Below, in pieces: positions 16,859-26,868 of a stretch of 64,000 nt of DNA. The notes below the pieces were generated by a model, which had not been told where the DNA came from, made no database searches, and saw only the letters and a list, made by a program, of their open reading frames with translations. The first letter of the stretch is position 1, and the number at the start of each line of letters is the position of its first letter. This DNA comes from Methylophilaceae bacterium (GTDB lineage: Bacteria > Pseudomonadota > Gammaproteobacteria > Burkholderiales > Methylophilaceae): positions 124,001-188,000 of the forward strand of contig CAJPFK010000018.1 in assembly GCA_905339275.1 (NCBI GenBank). Reading direction: 5' to 3'. Made by a program: the position numbers and the translations under genes.

Positions 16859-16895
16859 AAAAAACCCGCCAGCCTTGTTGGGCGAGCGGGTTTTT
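16859..16895 (-). terminator. Rho-independent terminator after htpG
   Basis: The sequence reads as AAAAAACCCGC ... GCGGGTTTTT on either strand, an inverted repeat with a GC stem flanked by A and T runs. It lies 12 bases past the htpG stop, and separates htpG from the Fur-regulated promoter beyond it. Confidence 0.85.
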
Positions 16896-16906
16896 AATAA
16901 GGCGGA

Positions 16907-18793
16907 TTAAGCGAGCAGGCTATTCATGCGCTTGACGAAACTGGCCGGGTCGTCGAGCTGGCCGCCTTCCGCCAGCAACGCCTGGTCAAACAGCACGTGC
17001 GCGAGGTCATCGAATCTTGCCGGTTCATTCTCCGCCTTGAGCAGTTCCAGCAAGCGGTGGCCGGGGTTGACCTCAAGTACAGGCCTGGATTCCGGCGTCT
17101 TCTGCCCCGCCGCTTTCAGGAGCCGTTCCAGATTACCGGAAAGATCATGTTCGCCCGCCACCAGGCAGGCCGGGGAATCCGTCAGCCTATGCGTCACGCG
17201 CACCTCTTTCACCTTGTCGCCCAGCGCTGCCTGGATTTTCTCCACCAGCGTCCTAGATTCGTCTTCCACCTTCTTCTGCTGTTCCTTTTCGGCCTCATCT
17301 TCCAGCTTGCCCAGATCCAGGTCGCCCTTGGCGACGGATTGCAGCGGCTTGCCATCGAATTCGGTCAGGCTGCCCAGCAGCCATTCATCGACACGGTCCG
17401 AAAGCAGCAGGACCTCGATGCCTTTCTTGCGGAATATCTCCAGGTGCGGGCTATGCCTGGCTGCGGCGAAGCTATCGGCAGTGATGTAATAAATCTTGTC
17501 CTGCCCTTCTTTCATGCGTTCGATATAAGCCTTGAGCGAAACCACCTGTTCTTCGGTATCGAGGTTTGTCGATGCAAAACGAAGCAATCCGGCAATTTTC
17601 TCCTTGTTGCCGAAGTCCTCGCCCGGGCCTTCTTTCAATACGCGGCCGAACTCGTTCCAGAACCTGCTGTATTCCTCCGGCTTGTTTTCCGCCAGATCCT
17701 CCAGCAGACCCAGCACCTTCTTCACCGACCCGGCCTTGATCGCGTCAATATCCTTGCTGTGCTGCAGAATTTCGCGCGAGACATTGAGCGGCAGGTCGGC
17801 GCTGTCGATCACGCCGCGCACGAAGCGCAGATATTGCGGCATCAGTTTCTCCGCATCCTCCATGATGAACACCCGCTTCACATAAAGCTTGATGCCGTGG
17901 CGGCGTTCGCGGTCATAAAGATCGAACGGCGCCTTGCCCGGGATATACAGCAGCGAGATATATTCCTGCTTGCCTTCGACGCGGTTATGGCTCCAGGCCA
18001 GCGGGTTCTCGAAATCGTGGGAAACATGCTTGTAGAATTCCCGGTAATCCTCTTCCGTAATATCGTTCTTGCTGCGCGCCCAGAGTGCGGAAGCCTTGTT
18101 GACGACCTCGTCCTCATCGGTCGGCACCTGTTCGCCATCTTTCCATTCCGACTTCTTCATGACGATAGGCAAGGTGATATGGTCGGAATACTTGCGGATG
18201 ATGGACTTCAGCTTCCAGTCATTGAGGAACTCGTCCTCGCCTTCACGCAGGTGCAGGATGATATCGGTGCCGCGCGTCGGCTTCTCCACGGTTTCCAGCG
18301 TGTAATCGCCCTCGCCTGCCGATTCCCACTGCACTGCTTCACTGCTGCCTGCACGACGGGTTACCAGCGTCACCTTGCCGGCAATGATGAAAGATGAATA
18401 GAAACCGACCCCGAACTGGCCGATCAGGTTGGCATCCTTGGCCTGGTCGCCGCTCAATGCACTGAGGAATTCCCTGGTCCCCGATTTGGCGATGGTGCCG
18501 ATATGGTCGATCACCTCCTGGCGGCTCATGCCGATGCCATTGTCCGAGATCGTGACCGTGCGCGCTTCCTTATCGAAAGCCACGCGGATTTTCAGGTCAC
18601 TGTCATTTTCATACAGGCCGTTGTTCGCAAGCGCCTCGAACCGCAGTTTGTCGGCTGCATCCGATGCGTTGGAGATCAACTCGCGCAGCACGATCTCCTT
18701 GTTGCTGTAGAGCGAATGAATCATCAATTGCAGCAGTTGCTTCACCTCGGCCTGGAAACCCAGGGTTTCTTTTTCCACTGTTTTTACGGTCAT
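16907..18793 (-). CDS. htpG: Molecular chaperone HtpG (Hsp90)
   Basis: The protein has 628 residues from the ATG at 18793, chosen because GGGAG lies seven bases upstream (a TTG five codons further out is not needed). The N-terminal GHKL ATPase domain has [39 protein letters not shown] and [11 protein letters not shown]. The middle domain ([44 protein letters not shown]) and C-terminal dimerisation domain follow. It refolds client proteins in the cytoplasm under heat stress, which agrees with the RpoH-type promoter upstream. Confidence 0.97.
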   Translation of the reverse strand: MTVKTVEKETLGFQAEVKQLLQLMIHSLYSNKEIVLRELISNASDAADKLRFEALANNGLYENDSDLKIRVAFDKEARTVTISDNGIGMSRQEVIDHIGTIAKSGTREFLSALSGDQAKDANLIGQFGVGFYSSFIIAGKVTLVTRRAGSSEAVQWESAGEGDYTLETVEKPTRGTDIILHLREGEDEFLNDWKLKSIIRKYSDHITLPIVMKKSEWKDGEQVPTDEDEVVNKASALWARSKNDITEEDYREFYKHVSHDFENPLAWSHNRVEGKQEYISLLYIPGKAPFDLYDRERRHGIKLYVKRVFIMEDAEKLMPQYLRFVRGVIDSADLPLNVSREILQHSKDIDAIKAGSVKKVLGLLEDLAENKPEEYSRFWNEFGRVLKEGPGEDFGNKEKIAGLLRFASTNLDTEEQVVSLKAYIERMKEGQDKIYYITADSFAAARHSPHLEIFRKKGIEVLLLSDRVDEWLLGSLTEFDGKPLQSVAKGDLDLGKLEDEAEKEQQKKVEDESRTLVEKIQAALGDKVKEVRVTHRLTDSPACLVAGEHDLSGNLERLLKAAGQKTPESRPVLEVNPGHRLLELLKAENEPARFDDLAHVLFDQALLAEGGQLDDPASFVKRMNSLLA

Positions 18794-18830
18794 TGTTACG
18801 TCTCCCAAATTAGAACGATTTTATGAAAGC

Positions 18831-18860
18831 TATATGCGGTTGCAAACAGATTTTTTCAAG
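18831..18860 (-). promoter_or_regulatory. RpoH (sigma-32) heat-shock promoter of htpG
   Basis: On the minus strand CTTGAAA (18860-18854) and CCGCATATA (18839-18831) are separated by 14 bases. The known sigma-32 pattern is CTTGAAA, 13-15 bases, CCCCATNTA. The predicted start is near 18824, about 30 bases before the htpG ATG. Confidence 0.85.
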
Positions 18861-18909
18861 CCCGGCAACCAAACATGGCAACCATCTTTTACAACTCATT
18901 TACATATTA

Positions 18910-18937
18910 TTTACAACTTGTTTACACAATGTATAAT
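18910..18937 (+). promoter_or_regulatory. Sigma-70 promoter of the TPR-oxygenase gene
   Basis: TTTACA (18910-18915) and TATAAT (18932-18937) are spaced by 16 bases in an AT-rich stretch. The predicted transcription start near 18944 rules out in-frame start codons further upstream (such as 18834). Confidence 0.75.
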
Positions 18938-18989
18938 CAGGCACTATAAAGGTGCAGGTCGTGTGTTTCGTTGTTCACTCAACTCCACA

Positions 18990-20702
18990 ATGGTGCGGCT
19001 CATGAGAATGCAGATACAACAACCGAAAATGGCATCCCAGCAGGAAATCCAGTCCTTGCTCAATTTGCTGAATTCAGGCCAGTTGCCGCAGGCAGAAGCA
19101 ACTGCAAAAACCCTGATCCAGCGATACCCGCAATTATTCATCCTGTATAACGTGCTCGGTGTTGCCCTCGAAGGCCAGCGCAAGTTCGCTGAAGCGGAAA
19201 CCGTCTATCGCAAGGCCATTGTCCTGGATAACAAGATCGCGGAGATTCATTTCAACCTGGGTGCGGTACTCGGCCACCAGGGTAAAACCGAAGAAGCGAT
19301 CCAGAGCTATCGCAAGGCCGTCATGCTCAAGCCCGGCCTGGCCCCGGCTTATTTCAACCTGGGCATTGCGCTGCAGGCGCTCGGCCGTTTCGATGAAGCG
19401 CTCGCCGCCTATCGCAAGGCGATTGCCGTTGAACCCGGTTTTTACGAAGCCCATGGCAACCTCGGCGCCCTGTTGCAGCAGCAGGGCAAACTCGAAGAAG
19501 CCATCGCCAGCTATCGCAAGGCGCTCGCCATTTACCCGGATGCCAGGGGCCATTTCAATCTCGGCACGGCGTTACGCAACCACGGCCTGCTGGAGGACGC
19601 CATCAGGAGCTTCCAGAGCGCCCTGGCCATTAACCCCGATTACGCAGAAGCCCACAGCAATCTCGGCGAATCGCTCTGGTATCACGGCAAGTTGAATGAA
19701 GCCGTGGCGCATTTCAATCAGGCACTGGCCATAGACCCCGGCAACGCCAGCGCCAATTACAATCTGGCGGTTTTCCTCTACGACAATGGCGAGCTGGAAC
19801 GCGCCATCCCGCATTTCGAAGCCTCGCAGCATGACGACTGGCGCGAACGCACGCTTTACTGCCTGTATAAAACGGAACGCTATGACGAATTCAGGGAAAA
19901 ACTGCAGGATGCCATCGCAGCCAACAGCAGTTCGCCTTTGCTGGCCACGCTTTCCACGCATTACGCCCTCAATTTCGGCACGCAGGACGATTACAACTTC
20001 TGCAACAACCCGCTCGATTTCGTCTATCACGGCAGAATCGATGCGCTCGCGGAACCGGATAGCCCGATACTCAAGGAATTGCTGCACGACATCGACCAGG
20101 CGGAAATTTCGGCAAGGCAGCAGAGCCGCTTGCATCATGGCATCCAGTCTTCAGGCAACCTTTTCAAGCGCCCCGAAGCCTCGTTCCGCAAACTCGCCGG
20201 CCTGATCGCCGACACCATTCGCAGCTATTACCGGAAATATGCGCATGAAGACTGCGCGTTTATCAGGGAGTTTCCCAAGGAAGTGGAATTCAGCAGCTCC
20301 TGGTATGTGAGGATGCGCCAGGGCGGCCATCTCGACTCGCACATCCACGAAGAGGGCTGGATCAGCGGCGCCGTTTATCTCGCCATGCCGAAACAGCTCG
20401 CCAGCGAGGAAGAGGGCTGCATAGAACTCAGCACGCATGGCGACCGCTACCCGCAGAAGCACCAGAACTTCCCCAGCAAGCTGGTCAAGCCTCAAGTCGG
20501 CGACGTCTGCTTCTTCCCCTCCTCGGTATTCCATCGCACCATTCCGTTCACCTCGGATGAAGAACGCATCTGCGTTGCTTTCGACGTGAAACCGGCAAAA
20601 ATGGTTAAAACCGGCTTCCCTGCCATGATGGCAGGCTGGTTTGCGCTGCTTTATGCGGAAGCCGCGGAGCTGCTCCTGGTTCCCCTGTATGTATTCGCCT
20701 AG
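18990..20702 (+). CDS. TPR-repeat protein with C-terminal 2-oxoglutarate/Fe(II) oxygenase domain
   Basis: The start at 18990 is the first ATG after the promoter; ATGs at 19002, 19008 and 19029 are equally possible and none has a strong ribosome site. About eight tetratricopeptide repeats (AEAETVYRKAIVLDN, EEAIQSYRKAVMLKP and so on) cover roughly the first 260 residues. The C-terminal part matches the putative 2OG-Fe(II) oxygenase family (PF13759-like): SSSWYVRMRQGGHLDSHIHEEGWISG, then FPSSVFHRTIPF and RICVAFDV, giving plausible iron and 2-oxoglutarate ligands. It probably hydroxylates a protein or glycan held by the TPR surface. The last 30 residues are unusually hydrophobic. Confidence 0.82.
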   Translation: MVRLMRMQIQQPKMASQQEIQSLLNLLNSGQLPQAEATAKTLIQRYPQLFILYNVLGVALEGQRKFAEAETVYRKAIVLDNKIAEIHFNLGAVLGHQGKTEEAIQSYRKAVMLKPGLAPAYFNLGIALQALGRFDEALAAYRKAIAVEPGFYEAHGNLGALLQQQGKLEEAIASYRKALAIYPDARGHFNLGTALRNHGLLEDAIRSFQSALAINPDYAEAHSNLGESLWYHGKLNEAVAHFNQALAIDPGNASANYNLAVFLYDNGELERAIPHFEASQHDDWRERTLYCLYKTERYDEFREKLQDAIAANSSSPLLATLSTHYALNFGTQDDYNFCNNPLDFVYHGRIDALAEPDSPILKELLHDIDQAEISARQQSRLHHGIQSSGNLFKRPEASFRKLAGLIADTIRSYYRKYAHEDCAFIREFPKEVEFSSSWYVRMRQGGHLDSHIHEEGWISGAVYLAMPKQLASEEEGCIELSTHGDRYPQKHQNFPSKLVKPQVGDVCFFPSSVFHRTIPFTSDEERICVAFDVKPAKMVKTGFPAMMAGWFALLYAEAAELLLVPLYVFA

Positions 20703-20804
20703 CCGGTCGCGCCTCGGCCGGAAAGTTCAGGATAGGCTATTGAAATAATAAATTATCAGGCTCATCATATATCCACACATTCAATCACAATGTTGGAGAT
20801 GGCA

Positions 20805-21302
20805 ATGATGAGAATCTCGGCTTGCAAGCTTTCAATATTGATGCTGGTATCCGCGCTCGGTTACGCACCCGCCCTGCTGGCGCAGACCGTCGAAGATGAC
20901 CCGGATGTCTATGTGCAGGAGCCCTGCACCCCTGAGGAAAGCCGGCTGCCGCAAGAAACCTACAGCACGGAATGGGCAGAAGTGGTTTATGTCTCGGGCG
21001 GCATAGGCTACTGCGAATCGCAGGAAATGCAACGCATTGCCAGGGAATATCCTCTTGAATTGATGTTCGTCCGCAAAGCACGCGCCTCGGAACAATTCCT
21101 CGCCAGCATTCCTGTCACGATCAAGGATGGCAAAGGCAACCTGGTGCTGGAAACTGTGACCCAGGGGCCGATTCTGCTGGTGAAGCTGCCTGCCGGCAAG
21201 TATGTGGCGACAGGGGAATACAACGGTGTGGTGAAAACCCACAGGCTGGCGGTAACACAGAAATACCAGCGCGTGGCATTTGTCTGGAGCGTAGAAAACT
21301 AG
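20805..21302 (+). CDS. Exported carboxypeptidase-regulatory-like protein
   Basis: The protein has 165 residues from the ATG at 20805, placed by the GGAG seven bases upstream. A signal peptide ends near LLAQ (about residue 27). The C-terminal part (IPVTIKDGKGNLVLETVTQGPILLVKLPAGKYVATGEYNGVVKTHRLAV) resembles a transthyretin-like/PEGA beta-sandwich. Three cysteines are in the mature chain or signal region. The function is unknown; homologous small proteins occur in many betaproteobacteria. Confidence 0.7.
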   Translation: MMRISACKLSILMLVSALGYAPALLAQTVEDDPDVYVQEPCTPEESRLPQETYSTEWAEVVYVSGGIGYCESQEMQRIAREYPLELMFVRKARASEQFLASIPVTIKDGKGNLVLETVTQGPILLVKLPAGKYVATGEYNGVVKTHRLAVTQKYQRVAFVWSVEN

Positions 21303-21378
21303 CAGCAGATTTTTATCGGCGCCTGCAACCTCCCGCAGAGCCAGACGAATTCACGATATATCCCTGGCCCATGCCAGG

Positions 21379-22161
21379 TCAGGCTTTCCCGGGTTCTCCG
21401 GATTGCTGCAGGATATTCAGCACCAAAGCTGCAGCCGCCATGCCAAAAGGCGCCGTCACACAGACGGATGAACCGTAACCGGCGCAGTTGAGGCCGGTAA
21501 TGGCGGCATCGGCATCGCAGTTTTCATTTTTCGGCTTCTGTACCGGTTCGTCGGAATAAATGCAGGAAATGCCGAATCCGGCTTTCTCGCCCCTGGGGAA
21601 ACCATGATCGCGGCGTAATTGATTGCGGACTTTTGCCAGCAGGCGGTCACCAGTAGTGCGTGCCAGGTCGCCCGACCTGATTCGGGTAGGGTCCAGCCGG
21701 CCGCCGGCACCGCCGGTCATGACCAGCGGCAGTTTTCTGCCCCGGCAGAAAGCGGCAATGGCAACCTTGGCCCTGGCGTCGTCAATCGCATCCAGCACTA
21801 CATCGTAATCCCGTGCCAGCAGGTTCTGCGCATTATCCGGTGTGATGAAATCTTCAATTTCATGCACTTCGCAATTGGGATTGATACTGCGGATACGCGC
21901 AGCCATGGCAGAAACCTTGGCCTTGCCGAACTCCCCTTCAACCGCATGCAACTGCCGATTGACGTTGGATTCGGCAATATTGTCCAGATCGATCAGGGTG
22001 ATACGGCCAACCGCATTGCGCGCCAGGGCTTCAGCCGCCCAGGAGCCGACGCCGCCGATACCGATGACGCAGACATGCGCCTTGCTGAAGCCGGCCAATC
22101 CCGCATCGCCATATAACCTGCGCACACCGCCGAAACGGCGGGCGAAATCGACATCATTCAT
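21379..22161 (-). CDS. tcdA: tRNA threonylcarbamoyladenosine dehydratase
   Basis: The protein has 260 residues of the E1-like ThiF/MoeB fold. TcdA cyclises t6A at position 37 of tRNAs to ct6A with ATP. Visible are the nucleotide loop IGIGGVGSWAAEALARNAVG, the adenylation residues in DLDNIAESNVNRQ, DAIDDARAKVAI and the family-specific SDEPVQKP segment. The ATG at 22161 shares one base with the acpS stop (TGATG), indicating coupling. Confidence 0.92.
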   Translation of the reverse strand: MNDVDFARRFGGVRRLYGDAGLAGFSKAHVCVIGIGGVGSWAAEALARNAVGRITLIDLDNIAESNVNRQLHAVEGEFGKAKVSAMAARIRSINPNCEVHEIEDFITPDNAQNLLARDYDVVLDAIDDARAKVAIAAFCRGRKLPLVMTGGAGGRLDPTRIRSGDLARTTGDRLLAKVRNQLRRDHGFPRGEKAGFGISCIYSDEPVQKPKNENCDADAAITGLNCAGYGSSVCVTAPFGMAAAALVLNILQQSGEPGKA

Positions 22162-22538
22162 CAAATTTCCAGCACGACGAACGCCGCAGCCAATGCCTTC
22201 TCGTCGCTGATTGAAAGATGCGTGTAACGTATGCCCTTGCTGTCCAGCATGAGCTGCAACTCCGGCGCGATATCCAGTACCGGCTTACCCAGATCGTCAT
22301 GAGTCACGCCGATATTCTGGAAAGTCGCCGGCGTTCTCAAGCCGGTGCCAAGGGCCTTGGCAAAAGCCTCTTTCGCGGCAAAGCGTTTCGCCAGAAAGCG
22401 CGCCTGCATACTGGACTGGCTGTATTCGTGCCACTCCTGTTCATTCAGGATGCGCTCGGCAAAAGCATGGCCGAATCGCGCGAGCGAATCCTCGATACGG
22501 GAAACTTCGACGATATCCGTGCCGATGCCGAAAATCAT
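22161..22538 (-). CDS. acpS: Holo-[acyl-carrier-protein] synthase
   Basis: The protein has 125 residues, standard AcpS size. It transfers phosphopantetheine from CoA to acyl carrier protein. The magnesium and CoA sites are visible in IFGIGTDIVEVSRIEDS (Asp8) and RFAAKEAFAKALGTG (Glu58 region), and the C-terminal HLSISDEKALAAAFVVLE matches. It lies 80 bases after pdxJ in the usual rnc-era-recO-pdxJ-acpS order. That gap holds a short GAAAGGTGAAAG / GAAGGGTGAAAG direct repeat of no known role. Confidence 0.95.
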   Translation of the reverse strand: MIFGIGTDIVEVSRIEDSLARFGHAFAERILNEQEWHEYSQSSMQARFLAKRFAAKEAFAKALGTGLRTPATFQNIGVTHDDLGKPVLDIAPELQLMLDSKGIRYTHLSISDEKALAAAFVVLEI

Positions 22539-22617
22539 TTCTGACTTGAAATAGCGAAAGGTGAAAGACGAAGGGTGAAAGCCCGAATGCAGCTATTCCC
22601 GATGTTGGCGGAGTTCA

Positions 22618-23346
22618 TCATACGCGTCTGGCCGCCTGTACCATGAGCGACTTCATTTCCCGAATGGCATACTCCCAACCCACGAATAACGCATGCGCAA
22701 CAATGGCATGGCCAATATTCAGTTCTTCAATACCGGGGATAGCCGCAATTTCGTGCACATTATGGATATTGAGGCCATGCCCGGCATTGACCACCAGCCC
22801 CAGTTCAAGCGCATGCCCGGCGGCCTGCCGGATGCGTGCCAGCTCATGCAGTTGCACGGTACCTGTGGTATCGGCAAAATGCCCCGTGTGCAATTCGATC
22901 ACGGCAGCGCCGGCTTGTTTTGCCGCGTTGATCTGATCGATATCCGGCGCGATGAACAACGAGACACGGATGCCGGCATCGCCAAGCCGGTCGCAAATCT
23001 CCGCGATTCTGTCCTGGTTGGCAACGACCTCCAGGCCGCCCTCGGTCGTGCGCTCCTCGCGCCGTTCAGGCACCAGGCAGACATCCTGCGGCCGTACGCT
23101 GAGCGCAATATCGACCATCTCTTCAGTCGCCGCCATTTCCAGGTTCATTTTGGTTTGCAGCAACGGACGCAAGGCATGTACATCGGCATCCTGGATATGG
23201 CGCCTGTCCTCGCGCAAATGAATGGTAATGCTGTCGGCTCCGGCTTCTTCCGCCCGCAAGGCAGCTTGCACCACGCTGGGATACTGGGTGCCGCGTGCCT
23301 GCCTTAAGGTAGCGACATGGTCGATGTTAACGCCGAGCTTGATCAT
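22618..23346 (-). CDS. pdxJ: Pyridoxine 5'-phosphate synthase
   Basis: The protein has 242 residues. It condenses 3-amino-2-oxopropyl phosphate with deoxyxylulose phosphate to make vitamin B6 phosphate. Family motifs are [21 protein letters not shown] at the start, [45 protein letters not shown] and [11 protein letters not shown]. The start overlaps the recO stop by four bases. Confidence 0.96.
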   Translation of the reverse strand: MIKLGVNIDHVATLRQARGTQYPSVVQAALRAEEAGADSITIHLREDRRHIQDADVHALRPLLQTKMNLEMAATEEMVDIALSVRPQDVCLVPERREERTTEGGLEVVANQDRIAEICDRLGDAGIRVSLFIAPDIDQINAAKQAGAAVIELHTGHFADTTGTVQLHELARIRQAAGHALELGLVVNAGHGLNIHNVHEIAAIPGIEELNIGHAIVAHALFVGWEYAIREMKSLMVQAARRV

Positions 23347-24074
23347 AATTCCTGTAAATCAATGAGTAACTGTCGTGTATGCAGCGGCTTGTCGCCAAGA
23401 TAATGCCCCAGCAGCACACGCATCAACTGTTTGCTCTGTTGCTGGGTCTGCGCATCGGAATATTCATCCTGCGCCATTTCCAGCAGGGTTTTACCCGATA
23501 ATTGTACTCCGTTTTGCTGCCGGCCCCCTGCCTGCAGACTGCAAGCACCACGTTCCGGAATATAGAAATAGGATCGCGCCGGCACGATAGGATCGCCCGC
23601 CTCATCCCGGTCCAGCGGCATTGCATAGCCCATTTCCTGCAACATCTTCAGCTCGAACCTGCGCAGCGTAATCGCACTATCCTGGCTTTTCGCCAATGCA
23701 CGCAATGTTTGCGAGTAATAATCGAACAGCGCTTCATGCGCATCCTCGCGCGGCAGCAGGCGCAACAGCAGTTCATTCATGTAAAAACCGCACATCAGCG
23801 CCTGGCCTTGCAGCAACAGCAAGCCCTCGCCCCATTCCAGGCTATGCAGGTTACGCAGTTCATTCTTGCCGGACCACGCAGCCTCCAGGGGCTGGAAGGA
23901 TTGCAGCATGCCGCGCATGGCCGATCTCGGGCGCCGCGCGCCCTTGGCTACCGCCGCCACGCGGCCGAAATCGCGCGAAAACAGCTCGACAACCAGGCTG
24001 GTTTCCTTGAACGGATAGGTATGCAGCACGAAAACCGGTTGGTTATCCTGGCGATTGATCCCTGAAGTGGCCAT
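23343..24074 (-). CDS. recO: DNA repair protein RecO
   Basis: The protein has 243 residues with the N-terminal OB fold ([39 protein letters not shown]) and the helical C-terminus. It loads RecA together with RecR during gap repair. The zinc cysteines found in some RecO proteins are mostly absent, as in other betaproteobacteria. It is followed directly by pdxJ. The 90-base gap to era upstream shows no terminator. Confidence 0.92.
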   Translation of the reverse strand: MATSGINRQDNQPVFVLHTYPFKETSLVVELFSRDFGRVAAVAKGARRPRSAMRGMLQSFQPLEAAWSGKNELRNLHSLEWGEGLLLLQGQALMCGFYMNELLLRLLPREDAHEALFDYYSQTLRALAKSQDSAITLRRFELKMLQEMGYAMPLDRDEAGDPIVPARSYFYIPERGACSLQAGGRQQNGVQLSGKTLLEMAQDEYSDAQTQQQSKQLMRVLLGHYLGDKPLHTRQLLIDLQEL

Positions 24075-24164
24075 ACATATGCCTACCCGAATTCCAGGAT
24101 ACCCGGGGTTGGCGTGAAACTGAAGCCGGCAGTCGACGCCGCATTCACGCGAATCGCCAGCATC

Positions 24165-25058
24165 CTAGTAGCCAAGACTTTTAAGGGCCCGTTCGTCATC
24201 TGCCCAGCCGCCCTTGACCTTGACCCAGACCTCGAGCCAGACTTTTCCGCCAAACAGCTTTTCCATGTCCTGGCGCGCCTCGGTGGAAATCTGCTTGAGC
24301 TTTTCACCGCCCTTGCCGATGAGCATGGGTTTCTGGCTATCCTTATCCACGATAAAAGCCGCATGAATGCGGCGCAGTTTGCCTTCCACCTCGAATTTCT
24401 CTATTTCCACTGCAATCGAATAAGGCACTTCATCGCCCAGGAAGCGGAAGGCTTTCTCACGCAGCAATTCTGCCGCAAGAAAACGCTCGTTACGGTCGGT
24501 GAGTTCATCTTCAGCGTAAATCGCGGGCTGTTCCGGCAAGTAAGAGCGAATGGCCTTCAGCAACTCTTCGATATTGAGGTTTTTCCTGGCGCTGACCGGC
24601 ACGATCTCGGCAAAGGGGAATTCCAGGTCAAAATCCTGGATCAGGGGCAATACATTGCCCTTGTCGCCCATCAGGTCCAGCTTGTTCACCACGAGCAACG
24701 CCGGTTTATCCCTGGGCAGCAGGGCCAGCACCTTGCGGTCGGCATCGCCCAGGTGCATGGGCTCGATCACGAACAGCACGACATCGACTTCCGTCAGCAC
24801 TTGCGTTACGGTTTTATTCAGCGACTTGTTCAGCGCATTGATATGCTTCTGCTGGAAACCGGGGGTATCGACAAACAGGTATTGCGTATCTTCCGTGGTG
24901 TGTATGCCCAGCAAACGATGGCGCGTAGTCTGTGCCTTGCGCGATGTAATGCTCAGCTTCAAACCCAGTATATGGTTGAGCAAGGTCGACTTGCCCACAT
25001 TCGGGCGGCCGACAATGGCGACGGTTCCGCAACGGAAATTTTTTTCGGCATTACTCAT
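24165..25058 (-). CDS. era: GTPase Era
   Basis: The protein has 297 residues from the ATG at 25058; a TTG seven codons upstream lies inside rnc and is less likely. G1 [13 protein letters not shown]3 DTPGF, G4 NKLDL and the C-terminal KH domain ([37 protein letters not shown]) are all present. Era binds the 3' end of 16S rRNA and assists 30S maturation. The start overlaps the rnc stop by eight bases, so the two are coupled. Confidence 0.96.
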   Translation of the reverse strand: MSNAEKNFRCGTVAIVGRPNVGKSTLLNHILGLKLSITSRKAQTTRHRLLGIHTTEDTQYLFVDTPGFQQKHINALNKSLNKTVTQVLTEVDVVLFVIEPMHLGDADRKVLALLPRDKPALLVVNKLDLMGDKGNVLPLIQDFDLEFPFAEIVPVSARKNLNIEELLKAIRSYLPEQPAIYAEDELTDRNERFLAAELLREKAFRFLGDEVPYSIAVEIEKFEVEGKLRRIHAAFIVDKDSQKPMLIGKGGEKLKQISTEARQDMEKLFGGKVWLEVWVKVKGGWADDERALKSLGY

Positions 25059-25722
25059 TACATACCTTTTTATAGGCAAGCTCGGCGGCCTGCTGTTCCG
25101 CAGCGCGGCGGCTGGAGGCCTCGCCCTGCGTTCTGACTTTCAATTTCGGGATATGGCACTCGACACGGAAAGTCTGGCAATGCGCCTCGCCCTCGGTAGC
25201 CAGTACCGTGTACTCGGGCAGGTCGATTTTTCGGCCCTGCAAGTATTCCTGCAACAGCGATTTGGGATCCTTACCGATGGACTTGGGGTCCAGTTTTTCA
25301 AACAGGGGCGTGTAAAGGCGCACTACCAGGCTTTCCGCCGCTTCATATCCGGCATCGAGAAAAACCGCGCCTATGATCGCCTCCAGCGCATCAGCCAGCA
25401 CCGACGGGCGGCGCCAGCCGCCGCTTTTCAGCTCCCCTTCACCCAGGCGCAGGAATTCGCCGATATTCAGGCTTATGGATATTCCGCTCAGCGTCGGTTC
25501 CTTGACCAGGTGCGCACGCATGCGGCTCAGGTCGCCTTCGCTCAGTCCGGGGAATCGCTGGAAAAGCTGATGGGCAACAATGAAATTGAGCACGCCGTCG
25601 CCGAGAAATTCCAGGCGCTCGTTATTCTGGCTACCATGACTGCGGTGCGTTAATGCCTGGGTGAGCAGCGCCTCATTATTGAATTGATGTGCCAGCTGCC
25701 TTGCCAACCCGCTATGCGACAT
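25051..25722 (-). CDS. rnc: Ribonuclease III
   Basis: The protein has 223 residues from the ATG at 25722. It cleaves double-stranded RNA, including rRNA precursors. The catalytic signature [16 protein letters not shown] is at about 35-50, a second acidic motif [16 protein letters not shown] follows and a C-terminal dsRNA-binding domain ends in [21 protein letters not shown]. The gene order lepB, DUF4845, rnc, era is conserved in betaproteobacteria. Confidence 0.96.
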   Translation of the reverse strand: MSHSGLARQLAHQFNNEALLTQALTHRSHGSQNNERLEFLGDGVLNFIVAHQLFQRFPGLSEGDLSRMRAHLVKEPTLSGISISLNIGEFLRLGEGELKSGGWRRPSVLADALEAIIGAVFLDAGYEAAESLVVRLYTPLFEKLDPKSIGKDPKSLLQEYLQGRKIDLPEYTVLATEGEAHCQTFRVECHIPKLKVRTQGEASSRRAAEQQAAELAYKKVCNE

Positions 25723-25733
25723 GACGCCCAAAA

Positions 25734-26099
25734 CTATAGCGCATCATCTGTGGATGCAGAGAAATCAAGCAGGACGCTGACGTTACCCATTAGCGGGATG
25801 AGCACCTCGTAATCAACGGAAACGACGTTCCCCGAAATTTCACTTTTCGAAATCAGCAGTTCTGTACTCTTGACGCTCCTGATATTGTCTATCGTCGCCG
25901 TCCTGTTGAACGAATCATATATTTCCTTCCGGCTCATCTCACGGAAGCCCGGGTCATTTCCGATTTTCTTGATCGCCTTCTTGACTGACATGAACTCAAT
26001 GTAGGCAGGGGCCATCTTCATACCGATCACTGCGACGAAAATGATGGCAGCCACTGTTAGCACCAAGCCGATAAACGTCATCCCACGTTGTTTACGCAT
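25734..26099 (-). CDS. DUF4845 membrane protein
   Basis: The protein has 121 residues with one N-terminal membrane segment shaped like a type IV pilin start ([28 protein letters not shown]) followed by a soluble domain. DUF4845 proteins occur almost always between lepB and rnc, as here. Function unknown. The pilin-like start raises the possibility of a pseudopilin, but a full prepilin peptidase site is not obvious. Confidence 0.85.
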   Translation of the reverse strand: MRKQRGMTFIGLVLTVAAIIFVAVIGMKMAPAYIEFMSVKKAIKKIGNDPGFREMSRKEIYDSFNRTATIDNIRSVKSTELLISKSEISGNVVSVDYEVLIPLMGNVSVLLDFSASTDDAL

Positions 26100-26110
26100 T
26101 GCTGATCTCC

Positions 26111-26857
26111 CTATTCAATCGCGTTACCGATTCTGCTGAAGTTATCAAAATTCCACCAGATGAAAAACGCCTTGCCAACCAGGTTTTCTTCCGGCACAAA
26201 GCCCCAGACACGGCTGTCCTTGCTGTTATCGCGATTATCGCCCATCGCAAAATAATGTCCAGCAGGAACTTCAACCTCGCCATCGAAGCTGATGGCGCTG
26301 TCCTCGATCAGGATGTCATGCTGCCTGTCGCCCAGTTGTTCCTTGTATTGTTTCGCACTGACCATGTTCAGGCCGGAACCGATGTATTCATAATTTCCAA
26401 CCAGGCCCATCTCCAGCGGTTCGCCGTTGATGAACAACTGCTTGTTCTGGTAGGCGATCCTGTCGCCTGGCAGCCCCACCACACGCTTGATGTAGTCGAT
26501 GGATGGATCCGGCGGATAGTGGAATACGAAAACATCGCCGCGCTGGGGTTTGCCCGTCTCGATGAATGTGTGATTGAGGATGGGAACCCGCAATCCGTAG
26601 CTGAACTTGTTCACCAGGATAAAATCGCCCGCCAGCAACGTAGGCATCATGGAGCCGGACGGAATCTTGAACGGCTCCACAATAAACGAACGAATCAGGA
26701 ACACGACAAGAATCACCGGGAAGAAGCTTTTTGCATACTCGACCACTACCGGATCCGCACTGCCGGCCGCACGCTTTCTTTTCCAGAACAGGCTGTCCAG
26801 CAGCCAGATCAGGCCCGTAAGCACCAGGATCACAATCATGAACAATGCAAACATCAT
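26111..26857 (-). CDS. lepB: Signal peptidase I
   Basis: The protein has 248 residues from the ATG at 26857 (AGG seven bases upstream; a GTG two codons earlier is less likely). It removes signal peptides at the periplasmic face. There are membrane segments near residues 1-22 and 50-70, then catalytic serine in PSGSMMPTLLAGD, catalytic lysine in DYIKRVVGLPGDRI and box E MGDNRDNSKDSRVWGFV. It follows lepA with a gap of about 11 bases. Confidence 0.95.
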   Translation of the reverse strand: MMFALFMIVILVLTGLIWLLDSLFWKRKRAAGSADPVVVEYAKSFFPVILVVFLIRSFIVEPFKIPSGSMMPTLLAGDFILVNKFSYGLRVPILNHTFIETGKPQRGDVFVFHYPPDPSIDYIKRVVGLPGDRIAYQNKQLFINGEPLEMGLVGNYEYIGSGLNMVSAKQYKEQLGDRQHDILIEDSAISFDGEVEVPAGHYFAMGDNRDNSKDSRVWGFVPEENLVGKAFFIWWNFDNFSRIGNAIE

Positions 26858-26868
26858 AAACACCTACC

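Noticed and set aside
16997-18397. A 466-codon plus-strand frame opposite htpG
   Set aside because: Shadow of htpG, whose Hsp90 motifs and promoter are clear.
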